5,650 nucleotides of DNA from Verrucomicrobiales bacterium (lineage in GTDB: Bacteria; Verrucomicrobiota; Verrucomicrobiia; Verrucomicrobiales; Verrucomicrobiaceae). The stretch's first letter is position 1, and each line of letters starts with the position of its first letter. The DNA lies in assembly GCA_003453085.1 (NCBI GenBank), contig DMMK01000054.1:1-5650 (forward strand), in the 5' to 3' direction. The notes beneath the pieces were generated by a model. That model searched no databases. It was not told the DNA's origin and worked only from the letters and a program-made list of their open reading frames with translations. Of the stretch, positions 5,573-5,650 are shown piece by piece. A program made the position numbers and the translations under genes.

Positions 5573-5650
5573 GGAAGGGTGGCTGAGTGGTCTAAAGTAC
5601 CTGACTCGAAATCAGACGTGGGCGCAAGTTCACCGTGGGTTCGAATCCCA
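5573..5650 (+). tRNA. tRNA-Ser (anticodon CGA), 3' end cut by window edge
   Basis: Reads UCG serine codons. The first 78 nt of a class II tRNA are present: acceptor 5' strand GGAAGGG, D-arm GCT...AGT with the GAGTGGTCTAA loop, anticodon stem CCTGA/TCAGA around loop CTCGAAA (anticodon 5607-5609), a long variable arm GTGGGC-GCAA-GTTCAC (5618-5633) that marks serine, and T-arm GTGGG-TTCGAAT-CCCA. The 3' T-stem base, acceptor 3' strand and discriminator lie beyond the window. The anticodon stem has one non-pair at its outer end (C5600 against A5616), which is tolerable. Its own promoter precedes it. Confidence 0.93.

Overview
The window looks like chromosomal DNA of a moderately GC-rich bacterium. 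Every protein gene is on the minus strand, and a serine tRNA on the plus strand runs off the right edge. A type 2 (fungal/actinobacterial-like) 2-isopropylmalate synthase, a Tat-exported protein of the N,N-dimethylformamidase type, weak or absent Shine-Dalgarno sites and a palindromic dispersed-type repeat would suit a Verrucomicrobiota or Planctomycetota member. That placement is an inference from general resemblance; no marker gene here fixes it.

Layout, left to right. Positions 1-721 hold two small adjacent minus-strand genes of unknown function. One encodes 135 aa, and the one downstream of it is cut by the left edge. Positions 722-1592 carry no convincing gene. Their centre (1104-1353) is a pair of diverged repeat units of about 112-115 bp facing each other, each with the same three hairpin-forming blocks, resembling a REP/BIME-type element. 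Positions 1593-5270 hold a co-directional minus-strand group: leuA, then a small TerB-like helical protein, then a Tat-signal protein related to the large subunit of N,N-dimethylformamidase. Positions 5271-5572 are the divergent control region between leuA and the tRNA, with several dyads and a good tRNA promoter. Positions 5573-5650 are the first 78 nt of tRNA-Ser(CGA).

How the genes may work together: leuA makes the first committed intermediate of leucine synthesis in the cytoplasm. The other two genes of the group have no obvious role in leucine synthesis, and shared transcription is inferred only from strand and spacing (gaps of about 70 and 66 nt). The three genes contain no TTA, CTA or TCA codons, which leaves a 1226-codon stop-free frame on the opposite strand; this is best read as a codon-usage shadow. 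The two left-hand genes do use such codons, so they differ from the leuA group in codon use and perhaps in origin.

I see no CRISPR array, complete transposase, prophage gene or clearly new biological system. The items most worth following up are the inverted repeat pair and the unknown two-gene cassette.
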